Assembly (NCBI GenBank): GCA_001414345.1
Contig: LLCB01000046.1
Location: 186,001-250,000 of the forward strand
DNA: 64,000 nt
Origin: Hymenoscyphus infarciens
Lineage: Eukaryota; Ascomycota; Leotiomycetes; Helotiales; Helotiaceae
Direction: 5' to 3'
Shown here: piece by piece, positions 1 through 10,871 of the stretch
Layout of the letters: each line of letters opens with the position of its first letter
How positions within the stretch are numbered: the stretch's first letter is position 1
Made by a program: the position numbers and the translations under genes
Notes under the pieces: generated by a model
Databases searched by the model: none
What the model was told of the DNA's origin: nothing
What the model saw: the letters and a program-made list of their open reading frames with translations, nothing else

Positions 1-1243
1 CCCCAGGCCCATTTCTTTCTAGCAGCATCTCTATTCCACTCCTCCCACGAACCACACGCGCTTTCTGATAAATTGTGGACTTGCGACAAGTGTTGCTTCA
101 GTTTATCCTTTCTGTGCCATTTACGCGTTGAGAAACTTTTGTTCGAGCACTCGTTGATTTTATGGTCCTTGACAAGATGGAGGACCATCTCATCCCGTTG
201 AGCTTTTGAAAAGAAGCAATCGCAGAATACACATATCCAACCTCCCTCTACTTTCACTGCGGGATCGCTGACCATACATATCCAATATTTCTGTGGATCA
301 TGCGATTCTTCGTGCCTTCGCCAGTCGTCTTTTCTGGTGAAGGCTTTGTGGCATAGTGTGCATGTATAAGTTGTTTGTACCTTTCCAGTCTTTGCTGGAA
401 CGGGTGGTGGTCGATCACTGGGAGAATTTTGGATGATGTTATGGCGTGAGCAGTGGTCTGGGTTATCTGGGATCGAATTGTATTGAGACCTCGACATGTG
501 TCCTTGGTTGAGGGCATTCGGTTGAGTTATTTGGGCTTTCGTTGTTTTGGCCTCCTCGTCCATGAGATCATGTAAAGATGGGTTGTAGACTGAGTTCAAG
601 GTTGATGCAGTATCGGCAGTCCATACAGAGGAGCCGTATGAAACTCTTGCTGGACCTGAGGATGGCGAGAGTAGAGGGTGAGCATCCATCATCGAGGAAG
701 AAGATGTTGATCGTGTGAACCTATTTTGTGATGTGCGAGATGGGGAGGACCAGGATTCGGTATTTTGAGAGGCGTTGAAATCGAATGGTGATGTGAAGGA
801 AAAGTTTTCTCCTTGTCCGGCTTCAATTGGTGACCAAGTGGTTTGCATTTCTTGGGTGGGTGGAAACAATTCGAAGTCTACATCCATTGACTGGAATTGA
901 TAATCGTTTGGAAGAGGAGGGAGGCTTTTGGGTGTTTCTTGACTTGGTGTCGCACTCATTCTAAATTGAGGCGCGTTTGGAGCTCTAGATCCGAATTGAT
1001 CTGGCTGCTCTGCTGGTTGTTCGTGATCTAGGGTCGAGTCAATTGACTGAGTGGCAAGGAAGCGCAAATTCAAGACTTACATTTAGAAGGTGCAACATTC
1101 TCCCACCACTGAGCAATCTTCTGTTCACTCAATCGGGTCTGGGCGCATAGAAATTTCATGTCCTTCTTTCCTGGTACACGATTCCCTTTGAACTCAACCC
1201 AGCGTTGCAAGGTCGCGAGCTGCTCGGGGCTTATTGATTCCAT
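1..1243 (-). CDS. Homeodomain-like and C2H2 zinc-finger transcription factor, 3' part missing
   Basis: Probable nuclear DNA-binding regulator. The first exon (1243-1081) encodes a homeodomain-like segment of about 54 residues ending in a helix with IAQWWENV, where classic homeodomains have a WFQNR core, so that call is moderate. A 53 nt intron (1080-1028, GTAAGT donor, CTAG acceptor) follows. Exon 2 runs open to base 1 and codes for a Ser/Pro/Gln-rich middle, then a clear C2H2 finger at about 360-300 (C-x2-C-x12-H-x3-H, core TLCHKAF) and a second at about 230-170 (C-x2-C-x14-H-x4-H). A third, less regular finger-like stretch (RKDKLKQHLSQVH) lies near 110-75. The frame is still open at the edge, so the C-terminus lies outside. 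I chose the start MESISPEQ at 1243 because it sits just before the homeodomain; an upstream in-frame Met at 1327 is possible. The target genes are unknown. Confidence 0.8.
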
Positions 1244-2643
1244 TGTTGCGGGATTAATTATAATTGAGGGTTCACGAAATCGAAAGGTCGTGGTCGCAAT
1301 CGTAGCAGCTGTCGCATTACACAACAAGAATTACACCAATACCGAATGCGCGCGCAAGAGGAGAGCGAGTGTTTGAACGAGTGTGACGAAATCCATTCGG
1401 CAGGCAAAGTCAATCAACTAAGCGCTCAATTCATCATCGCGAAAACAAAAGTAGGAGAAGGGAGGAAGGAAGGAAGGGAGGGAGAGAAGTTCTAGCTACA
1501 GAAAATTCCCCGCCTTATCAATTATGACATGTTACGCATGCGACAGCGGTTCACAGGAAAGCAGCAGAAAAATCAGCATTGGGGGAATACGGTTTAACCT
1601 CTGTAGGACAGGACAGGGCGAATTATGTTCTTAGAGGGCGTGCAGCCCTTGTTTCAAGACTTGTTGAATGCATTTCTGGATTTCGCCCTTTGGGGATTAC
1701 TTGCATGTTGGGCTTGGTGTTGTCGTCCAATGTGTGCCTTGTGTGGACTCGGGGGAGAGGGAGAGGGGAAGTGAGGGGAAGGAATACGCGTGTGTTGCAG
1801 TGTGACAGCGGCGTCGGGGACTATTGTTTGTTCGCTTATGTGCAAGGGAAGGAATTGGAGAGGGGGCTTGGAGATGAAACGAGGTGGCGAACCAGTGGTT
1901 GGTGGGTTGTTGGAACATGCTTGTTTTGAAACGGGAAGTGGGAGGCTGGTTTTTGGGCCTACTCCGGGCTGACTTGAGGTGACGGGTTTCGCTCTCTGTT
2001 CAGATGGATTTTCAGCCTGCTTCGAGAAGTTTTTTGTAGGGCAGAGATGGTGTTCGAGTATTGCGACTGAGCGCGACAGGCTGAGCCTGTATCAGATTTT
2101 CAGATCTTCTTGTCTTGTTTCAAAAGGCGAGAGCTGAGTGTTCATTCGTCCAGTGTTCTGACTTTTCATTGATGCGCGGCGATCTTTAGCGAGTGAGTTG
2201 CTGCCTGTTGAGCCTGTTCAAGATAATTTGTTTGCCTTCTTTCATTTTTGGATGCTTGGTAAAGCTATTTCTGGTATACTGCAATCTGTATATTCTGGTA
2301 CACGGTGCGCGGTAGGAAGTGCTATTTTATGTCGCAAGTTCAATTCTTTCCATACGTATTACTGTGTTTTCTCGTGTCCCAAGCCGGCGTGGTTGTGATG
2401 ATGCAATGATGCATTGCTGATTGGGATTTTAGCTATATATTCTTAAGCTATCCTGGTCTTGTTTCTTTCGAATTTTCATGTGTTTCACATGAATAGAACT
2501 ACTTTGTTGTTTAATTTGGGTTCTGCGTTTCTTGCTTGGCTTCTTCTACAGAGAAGCAGCAAGGAGTTACGGGGGGGTCCTTCAAACCCATGGGTGTAAG
2601 GCAACCCACAGCCCAGTGAAGTTAAGGCGCTGGTAGTCGTACC
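1244..2643. other. Gene-free spacer, 1.4 kb
   Basis: No open frame here has family-like features. A purine-rich GGAAGGAAGG stretch lies near 1453-1490, upstream of the homeodomain gene, and may belong to its promoter or leader. The last 80 bases lead into the inverted-repeat element at 2644. Confidence 0.5.
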
Positions 2644-2865
2644 CTGCACCAGGGGGTGCAGGAATTCGTGACTGGCGAATAGTTAACCAACTCTCCACTA
2701 CTCCTTCTATTGTTTATCCGAGACTCGATAAATCGATTCCATTATCCTAAAAGGCTTAAATAATTAAGATTTTAATATGTTTATTGTTCTAAAGAAGTTA
2801 GAATAATTGTGGAAGTGTAAGGACTTCGAGAATACAGTTACGAATTCCTGCAGCCCCTGGTGCTG
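2644..2865. mobile_element. 222 bp inverted-repeat element (MITE-like)
   Basis: Terminal inverted repeats of about 30 bp lie at 2644-2673 and 2836-2865 and match at 27 of 30 positions; the left end starts CTGCACCAGGGGGTGCAGG. The interior is AT-rich and has no coding potential. The TIR core GGTGCAGGAATTC recurs in the TIRs of the 450 bp element at 9763-10212, so the two look related. The left flank is TACC but the right flank is TGTC, so I see no intact target-site duplication. The superfamily is not assigned. Confidence 0.55.
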
Positions 2866-3539
2866 TGTCAAACTTCTTCAATAATACCAAAGTTCTGGGA
2901 TAACTTGTTTATTGAAGGGGTGTTATGAAGACTGGCGAGTTATCGCAAATGCTTTCCTATAGCTTTGTTCTCTCTGCTTTAGTAAAACTTAAGTGGGAAT
3001 ACACTATTGACAAGCCCAATCCACGAAGCAAATTATTAAATTACTCCCTCCCCATTTGGCCCATCTCTCATTACAACAAAACAATCGCGGATATCCTGAT
3101 AGCACTCCTCTTTCCTCATCCCCCATGGAAACTCTTTTTTCCCACCCCCTAATCTATCCCCTCGCTTGAGTCTGACATCGAACCTCTAAAGTGTCCTAGC
3201 AATTTTCTTCCTAGCACAACCTCCCGCACCTCAATGAAAAGGGAAGACACTTGTAAATGCACGGGAAACCTCCCAGCTGGAGACACCAGTAGTTGAATCT
3301 TCAATCTATCGTTCGGGTCGAAATTTTCATGGATCTCCGAAAATATCTTGGTGATGGTTCAATGCCCACATTGTTATCCCGACCTTGTGTACCTACTGAG
3401 ATGTGGTCGCCGTTATCCTCGAGTCCACCAGGCGCGTCTGCCCTTGGGGTTTGACTCGAGTTAACTGGCGCGATTCGTAAAGTCTTGTTGATACGAACAT
3501 TCAAGTAATTGCAAAACCACAACTTGGCTCCTCCTCGGA
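2866..3539. other. Spacer without a supported gene
   Basis: I see nothing that reads as a gene. The right half is the region downstream of the FAD-oxidase pseudogene. Confidence 0.4.
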
Positions 3540-5680
3540 TATTGCCAAATTCTCAAAGCACTTCTGACCTCTTTCACAATTCTCTGGTAACCATCCTCCA
3601 CAATCCAGTTCTCACACCCCACCGCAGTCGTGGTATAAAAAACCCCCTTGGGCTCTCACTTCTCCTTCAACTCCATTAACCTAGGATAATTCCCCCTATA
3701 AAAAGCACTCTACCTATCTGGATCCTCAACATCCGCCTGATTCAAATAGCTCCCCCCCACCTCCGTATTCGGCGCAACCTCCCTCAATTGTCCCAACACC
3801 TCACTTCTCAATTCATTCGAAGCAGCCCCCATTTCAGCAGGCGTGGCATCCCCCAGAACATTAACACCAACAATAAGGAATACAATAGCAGTACTCCATG
3901 CTGTACTTACTGCATTGGAGACGTTTGCTCGATTGCGTGGTGCTTGATGATCTCCCCCGAATCGATATCCACTCTCGCTTATTTTCTGGAGAGCGGAGAA
4001 TGTCTTGTTGAACTTTTCGGGATCTTCCCCCTTTGCCCTAGGGAAGAGACGATTGCCGGGTCGAACTGTCTAGCCACCAACATTCGAAGTGTCTGGAGGC
4101 CACGCTTCATCAAATGCCGGATAGAACTCCTCGTAATGCTTTGTTGCTGGGGTGAAGGGAATTCCCATTTCAGTAAGTCTATCAAACCATGGTTTAACCA
4201 GCCACCCGAAGGAAGAAAAGGTGTGGTTTAGCGTCCAAAGGGGTTTCATATCCATGCGAAATGTGCTGTTTGTGTTGTAAATCCAGAAGTAGCTATATGT
4301 TTCCGCATCTGTGAAGGGGATGAAGAGTTCACAGTATGCTCTGACTCCTGACCAGAATGCATCTTTGCCGACAAGATCTGAGTTGAAAGAGAAGGAGGAG
4401 AATGTAATGGGCACTTTTCGATGGGCACGGACGATTCGAAGTTACGACTCCGAAAGTACTGCCTCCCCCGCCACGAAGTGCTCAGTAAAGATCAGGGTGA
4501 CTTATTGAAGAGGCAGTGATTTTCTTTCCATCAGCGGTTACAACTTCAAGAGCCATGGCCTAGATTTTGAGGACTTGAAGTTAGTACCCTTCATCGGATC
4601 GAAAAATCAAGTATGCCATTTGTTCTCAGGAATGAAACTTACATGATCAGCACCCATTCCGTGCAGGCCAGAAAGTGGTCTATGCCCACCTCCAGCAACG
4701 TAGCCTCCCGCGAAACCAACACTCTATTATCAGTAAGCTTCAAATTTCTCAATAAATATAAAGTAAGACTCCAAGAAAGCAAGAAAATGAAAACCCACAT
4801 CACAAAACCCCCCTAATACAGAAACACCGTACGTTTGTGCTGCCAAATAAACCTCTTTAAGCGTAACACCAGCACCCAGCTTCAAAGCTTTCCCTTCATA
4901 ACCTTCAATTCCATAATTTTCAATAAACTCGATGTTTTTCGAATTATACGCCCAAACACACCACCCGACTTCCCCAAGTAACAATGTCCTGTTTTTTTGA
5001 TCACCAACCGTATAGTAGCATTGCGAGCAAAATTGACAGCTAACTGTATCTGAGCAACGTTGCTGATATTAACCGCATAAGCTGGTTTGCCACTAAATGT
5101 ACAAGTGAGATTTTGATTACTCGTTGGGAGACAAGTACGACTTTGGATAATGAGGAAGGCGACGGGTGTAGGGTCTGCTTCGCTGGTTTGAAGATTAGCG
5201 AGGAAAACATCTCGTTGATGAGGAGAATACGTACTGAAAATAAGGATTCGTCCAGTTTCCAACCACAGCTGCACACTTCTCCTCATTATCCAAACCCCAA
5301 TTCTGATAACAAGGTGCTGCACTCGGGATGGTAGGTGTAAGTGCTCCTCCAAGAAAACCGTCAAAGCTAGCCCATACATCTTCGTGTGGCCCGGATAAAT
5401 CACCGGGAAAGGACTTGCATGTTTCATTTTTGACGATGGGCATGGTGTTGGAAAGATTCCCGAAAGTGAAAATATTGCTATAATTTGAAAGGCTTTCTTG
5501 GTTATGGATCCTTCGCACGGTTTCCTCGGTCAGTTGGAATCTTTCGTATTAGAATAACGCTGTGGGGGAATTCGATGAAAGTAGAGCCTCCGCTGGGTTG
5601 ATTGATTGTATCCGGGCGAGACTTGCTAAAGGAAAGAGAAGCGGCACGAAAACACGGTTGGAAAATTGTGTACGTGCCAT
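3540..5680 (-). pseudogene. Berberine-bridge-type FAD-linked oxidase, inactivated
   Basis: This is a relic of a secreted BBE-like (FAD_binding_4) oxidoreductase, which would oxidise a small substrate with covalently held FAD. Read on the minus strand it begins with a signal-like peptide (MARTQFSNRVFVPLL at 5680), then CKSFPGD and a CYQNW block near 5400, the FAD-domain stretch IRLVIKKTGHCYLGKSGG near 5010, KLGAGVTLKEVY near 4870, and a C-terminal BBE segment near 3700-3610 with RGNYPRLMELK and GCENW. In-frame stops occur (for example soon after the signal peptide, near 5550, and again near 3700), and the match changes frame near 5240, 4980 and elsewhere. One of the shifts could be an unmodelled intron, but the stops cannot all be. 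The sequence is not AT-rich, so decay looks like ordinary nonsense and indel mutation rather than RIP. The substrate cannot be inferred. Confidence 0.8.
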
Positions 5681-6168
5681 GATGATCTGATTTTCCATCA
5701 GTTGGCGACGTAAATTATAAGTCTTACTGATGCAATTCAATAACAGAAGCAAAAAGTAAATTCGCGCTCTTTTATAAACTCTGGTACTAAAGTGCCGAGT
5801 CTGACCATCTTCTTTGCAATTGAACAACGCTGCTTCTCTGCGTCACACAAAAGAGAACGGCTGAAACCCATAACCTCACAGAACATGCTCACCTCCAAAG
5901 CGAGTAGAGACCCCGCAAGAAAAATGCAATACAAAAAGGATCATCCCCTCTATAAGTTTTTATTATGATCATTAAGGCTCATTTATCCATCTAGAACACA
6001 TGAGTCCCTTGACTTCGTAAAAAAACGAGTGCATATAATGCCGGCGGGTTGAGTGCTACTTTTTTGGCCTCACTTCCCCGCTTTCCTTGTGTAACAGCAA
6101 ACATCAGAAGAAATAATTTCATTATATGCATGCAATACACACCTCACTACTTTTAAATTATCCAAAAT
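5681..6168. other. Spacer between FAD-oxidase relic and nitronate monooxygenase
   Basis: It holds the former promoter of the oxidase relic and the 3' region of the nitronate monooxygenase gene. No RNA gene or ORF is supported. Confidence 0.5.
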
Positions 6169-7354
6169 TTACAGAAGGCTTCTCGTACTCTCCAGTGCCT
6201 TCGCGGCGTCACTCCTTACCTCGTGCACAATATCTTCCGCCTTCATGACCTTTTTCACGAACCCAACACCTGTGCCAGCCCATACAGCAGACCTTCCCTC
6301 CACCGAATACTCCTTTCCTTTCTCCCCATTCTCTAGTTCGTCCTTAACTTTCACTCTCAACTCCTCGTATCCAATTTTGGCATCGTAGTCCTTGACACTC
6401 TCATTAACAACTCCTCTCCCATCATACTCCTTCGGCCAAATACTCGGCTGCCTCAAATTATCGAAAACTGCGTCCTTAAACGTATACTGTCCCCCATCCG
6501 ACCCCCCAAGAATGGTCTCCAAGTACTCTTCGCTGGGAAGCACGCACTCCTCCGATGCCAAAAACCTAGTTCCCCTAGAAGATGGGGGTCAGTATTCTCC
6601 TATTAAGAAAATTTTCGGGATTCGGCACAGGCTAACGCTGGGGTTCAGGAATGACTAAGGAGTGATTCAAGAGGGAAAAAACGGGTGAACAGTGTACCTA
6701 CATAACCACTCCCTCAGCACCCAACAACAACGCAGCAGCCACAGCTCTCCCCTCGGAAATCCCCCCCGCAGCCAAAACCGGTGTATCCTGAAATCCATTC
6801 TCATCAAACGCATCTCTCATCTCAGGAATTAAACTGATCACCCCTGCCCCCCTCGCAAACCCGTGGCCTCCAGCATCTATCCCTTGAGCAACAATGGCAT
6901 CCGGTTTCCCCTCTTTGAGAAGCTGAAGAGCACCAGTCACAGAACCAATTTGCACCCAAACTTCTGTTTTTCCGCGCGTGACCTCACGGATCCTGTTAAT
7001 CCACGCGGAATAACCAGAGATTGTTTGAGAAGCAAAGAGCCACACGGCTTTTGGTTTGTATTCCTGGATTACGGGGAGGTAATCTTCTAGTTTGCAGTGG
7101 AAGTTTAAGAGCCCTATTCCGAGGGGGAGTGTGCTTTGGGTGTGTTCGACAAACTTTGGGCTTTGAGAGAAGATGGAAGATGCCAGTTTCAATTCCTCGG
7201 AGAGGGCTGAGGGAGGGGAAGAGAATCCTATAAATCCGAAACCTCCCGAGAGAGAAACTTGTGCGGCGAGACGACCGCCGGCAAAACCGGCCATGGGCGC
7301 ATTAAGGACGAGGGGACTGGTGGTCCAAGGATAACGAATTTGGAGACGGGGCAT
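6169..7354 (-). CDS. Nitronate monooxygenase (2-nitropropane dioxygenase family)
   Basis: FMN-dependent TIM-barrel enzyme that oxidises alkyl nitronates such as propionate-3-nitronate, detoxifying nitro compounds. Two exons, 7354-6702 and 6574-6169, give 352 aa, usual for fungal members. The intron is 127 nt (donor GTAGGT, acceptor TCTAG), and joining restores the family motif GVVMGTRFLASEE. Visible motifs are the N-terminal APMAGFAGG, VAQGIDAGGHG at about 156-165 with the histidine (about H164) that is catalytic in class I enzymes, and the phosphate-binding LAAGGISEGRAVAAALLLGA near 210. The start MPRLQIRYPW is the usual family position just before the first barrel strand. No signal peptide is seen. 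The neighbouring oxidase relic is also a flavoprotein, but nothing else links them. Confidence 0.92.
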
Positions 7355-9762
7355 TTTTCTGGCTCGCTTTGCTGGGTTGGATGTTATGAGGTTATTTGGG
7401 GTGGGTTGTTGTGTGTATTATTTATGTGTGATTGAACCGATTTAGTTTTTGATGCTGACGATGAGAGGGTCAAACGAAGCTGGGAATTGAATCGTATATA
7501 TCGACAAAAAGGGGGTTTGTTCCACCCATTACCAATACTTCCATTTGGTTGTGCTTCTCCGCGGTGATGATGGGTGGAACTTGTGGAGCAAGCCTTGTTC
7601 TAGAGGTTTCTGCGTAAGGTGTAAAGGCAGCTAAACAGAAGCGGAGTAGCTTGATATGACGGTGTCAGACATGCTGATGTAAGATCTCCGGTATAGGCGA
7701 GTAGATGAGCTACACCACAAGAGATACATAAAACAAACAGTTGTGATATGTCCAAGTAGGTAGGTAGGTGGTAGGACGAAAATGCGGGGTGTACTACAAC
7801 TAAATTCAGTTCAGGACGGAAATATTTCCGCAAAATCTATGAGGTATAAGTGCACCACTCAATTGTTCCTCTCAGCCAATTTATCGCATGTTGCAACTTC
7901 GTACGTTAATCTAGGCTCTCCTTGATGGTTTATTTCTAGATTCAGCCTCTTTGCGGCTCATTTCAAGAAATCCAAGCCACCCAGCGACTGTTGGAATTTG
8001 CATCTCATTCTGTAGGTGGTTTTACGAGAATGCAGATTTAACTTTTCTCTTCAGATGGATAGCTACCAGACATACGAGGAAAGAGACATACGCTGGTAGA
8101 GATATACGAAGGTGTAGATTTGCGAGCAGGAATGGTGGTTTGCATATAGACCAAGATAATATTCTATCATGACTATTACAAGAAAAGAAAAGAGAATATA
8201 GGCAGATACAACAAAATATAATTTTGCAGCACGCTAAACAAAAAGAGGTCGGGAAAGTCCTAGTAGAATCAACACTTCTGCGCGATAGGCATCAAAAGCG
8301 TCAATAAATACTTTAGGTTGGTACCTGCCTACCTAGGTCTTGTTGCTCCAACTTTTAAGGAAATTCAAGCGATCCCAAGGAACTTAGAACATTTTAGAAC
8401 CAGGTCCTTTGATCGGTTGTCCTTGGTAATTGAACTAGAAAGTTGGATATCCAGCGACAACATATACATGCAACAAATAGGGTGCACTAAGCCTATTTTA
8501 ACCAACACCCATATAATTTAGCAGTGAACAAAGAAGTGGCAATGTTCTAGATGATACTGATCAACAGGCCAAAAACCGTCTCCTTTTTTGATATCGGTCT
8601 AACACGAAAAAAAGAGACTGGTATGCTCAAAAAAAAGGGATAAAGTATAGATTCAGAATGAAAACAAAATTAATTGAAATTAAAAAGAGCAGACCGGAAA
8701 AATGGCGAACAAGCCTACGAGAAAACCAACATTGGAATGCAACGTGATTGCCACTGCCAAGAGAGGCACAGAAAAGGCGGCTAGAGAGGATGATCATCGG
8801 AATCCGTTGGATATACGGGGTTGCCCGTATTAGCTCTTGGTCCGCGATTCGTCGAAGGTTGTACATCCTTCGCAATCCTCCGAGCAAGAGCAAGAGCCAC
8901 CAGGCTCCACTATGCTTGATTGAACCTCCCTTGAGAGAAAACTTTCCTTTCGCAAATTCAATAACATCTAAGACGGTAGGACGGAATGCTGGTTGCTTGT
9001 TGGATATGAGAATGTGCTTGGGATGAAGAGGGCTGGGAGAAAGACCGGTGCCCTCAGCCTCCGGTCCAACGGAATGAACTCGAGTACTCAAACATCATTG
9101 TTATCAATTGAGAATCGAAAAAAGATGCCTATGTAGAGTTTGATTGAAAACACGTAGTACCTGTGGCTTGCCGGGTGGCTTCAAACGTCCCACCCCGCTG
9201 ATAACGTCAATCAACACCAACCACGAGACTTCGACAAGAGCTTCTCGAACATTTCGAAAGTCGCAATCATCATTTTCCCGGTTGGTCCATTCCCATGAAA
9301 CTGGTTATCAGCCTTAGCTCTAGCGGTATCGCCGGCCGAGGTATTGCAGTACATACTACGCCTTGTGCAGAAATACACCGAGCAACCCCTGGCCGAGAAA
9401 TATCAGTTTGGAGCAATGAGATTGCCTGGATTGTCGTTGATCAAACAAATGCGCCTCTTCTAAGCGTCTTATCAATTTGCAATTGCCTTCTGTGTCTAGC
9501 CAAGCAATTTGGTGAGAGATGGAAGGCTTGTTATTCGCAGTGGCGAATGGCGCGAAGACCTCGACAGAGGAGACCGTTTGGAATTATCGTTGTACTCTGC
9601 CGCTTTTTCAAGCATCTTCATACGAGGTTACTGCAGTCGCGCTAGATATATGGGGGAAGTCTTCCGTGCGGCGTCTTTGCAATAGTTCCATAGATGCGAT
9701 GCTTGCCTACTGCAGCTTGTTCTGCGTGCTCGATTGCTTCCTTGGGGCTTCCATTCTCTACC
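7355..9762. other. Spacer with one unresolved minus-strand ORF (9091-8627)
   Basis: Gene-poor 2.4 kb. The longest frame is a minus-strand ORF, 9091-8627, of 154 residues. It begins with a non-ATG codon, carries a leucine run (WWLLLLLGG) and a hydrophobic tail, and matches no family I know. An open minus-strand stretch at about 9265-9165 ends in a possible splice donor (CAG/GTACTA) and could be an upstream exon, but I could not join it to the ORF in phase. Treat it as a weak hypothetical or pseudogene. The rest holds the promoter of the nitronate monooxygenase and AT-rich DNA. Confidence 0.3.
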
Positions 9763-10212
9763 CAACAGTGGGTGCAGGAATTCCGTGCGCACCCTCTAAA
9801 TTTAGCCGAAAACACACCAAAAGTCACCCTCTTTACAGCCTTATAAACTAGTAAATATATAGTATAACATATCCTAACAACAATCATAGACGTAGAGCTT
9901 TATAAGAAGAGCATATTCCTAACTAACTACTTAGTTATAACTCCTAAGCTACGTATATAATTTTAAAAGCTAATATTTTACTAATAAAGTCTCTAAGAGA
10001 TTATTATAGCATAGACTTTAAGTTACTCTAGCCTAATTAAAAGCTAAGGAGGTTTAAGTATTAGGTTATACTACTCTTAATACTTCGTTTTATATAAATC
10101 TAATAGAGCGTTCTTCTATAATTAGTAGGAGAAGTTAGTAAAAATATGGTGATTTTGGTGTAGCTTAGCAGAATCTGGGCCTGTGCGCACGGAATTCCTG
10201 CACCCACTGTTG
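9763..10212. mobile_element. 450 bp inverted-repeat element with 4 bp target duplication
   Basis: Perfect 30 bp terminal inverted repeats lie at 9763-9792 and 10183-10212; each begins CAACAGTGGGTGCAGG. Directly outside is the same tetranucleotide TACC on both sides (9759-9762 and 10213-10216), read as a target-site duplication. The interior is about 390 bp, strongly AT-rich and non-coding, so the element is non-autonomous. The TIR core is shared with the element at 2644-2865. A 4 bp duplication does not fit Tc1 (TA), hAT (8 bp) or Mutator (9-11 bp), so the superfamily is open. Confidence 0.85.
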
Positions 10213-10871
10213 TACCTAAAAATCCCCTTTTGATGGTGTAATTCTGCTTCCCCATCTCGGCTATACCCCTCCTTTTCTCTAGCTTTGATTCGTACTCCCG
10301 ATCCTGCTCCATAGTCTCGGTGCTTGGCACACCTTCGGCCCCCTTGGCACAGTAATTATTTACCAATTGCTGTCGCTTACCAAGCCTCACTTCTTCCAGT
10401 AAAATCTTGCATGCATAGCTAGGGTCCGAAGCAGCCTTTCCCGGTCCTCCTCAACCCGGTCGTTCTTTATCTTGGCCCTTTTGGGACCTTCTGCTTTTAT
10501 CCGTTATTATATTGAATCAAACAGTATCCATACAGCGAGGTTTGGAGATTGCCGACCATTGGTTCGCTTCCCCCTCTCCCCTCCCCATGTTTTTCTTGGT
10601 CCCATCAACGCAACGTCTTGGCTCCGTATTTGAGATATCACACAATAGCTGGTAAATGTCACGAGCACTTTGCCTCGGGGCTTGTACTACTTCCCTATCG
10701 GGGAGGTGATAAAAAACGAGGGCAAATGCACTGCAACATGCCCTGCAATGAAGATACCTGGGGCGGCGCAGACACGCATCGCACACGTTCGAAAATCAAT
10801 ATATGATCTGATTTCCCTAGGAGTGTTTACCCAGGTACTACCAGTTTTCGTTACACCTCATCGCCGCCATC
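10213..10871. other. Spacer and promoter of the peptide transporter
   Basis: A minus-strand frame in 10520-10220 is rich in Lys/Glu/Arg, including the stretch KRAKIKNDRVEEDRERLL, but carries stops and is not recognised. It may be a relic interrupted by the neighbouring inverted-repeat element. The 3' portion is the upstream region of the transporter. Confidence 0.35.

Noticed and set aside
2836..2865. CGAATTCCTGCAGCCC resembles a cloning-vector polylinker
   Set aside because: It is one arm of an inverted repeat, diverges right after this word, and a related arm occurs in a second element at 9763 and 10212, so it is genomic.
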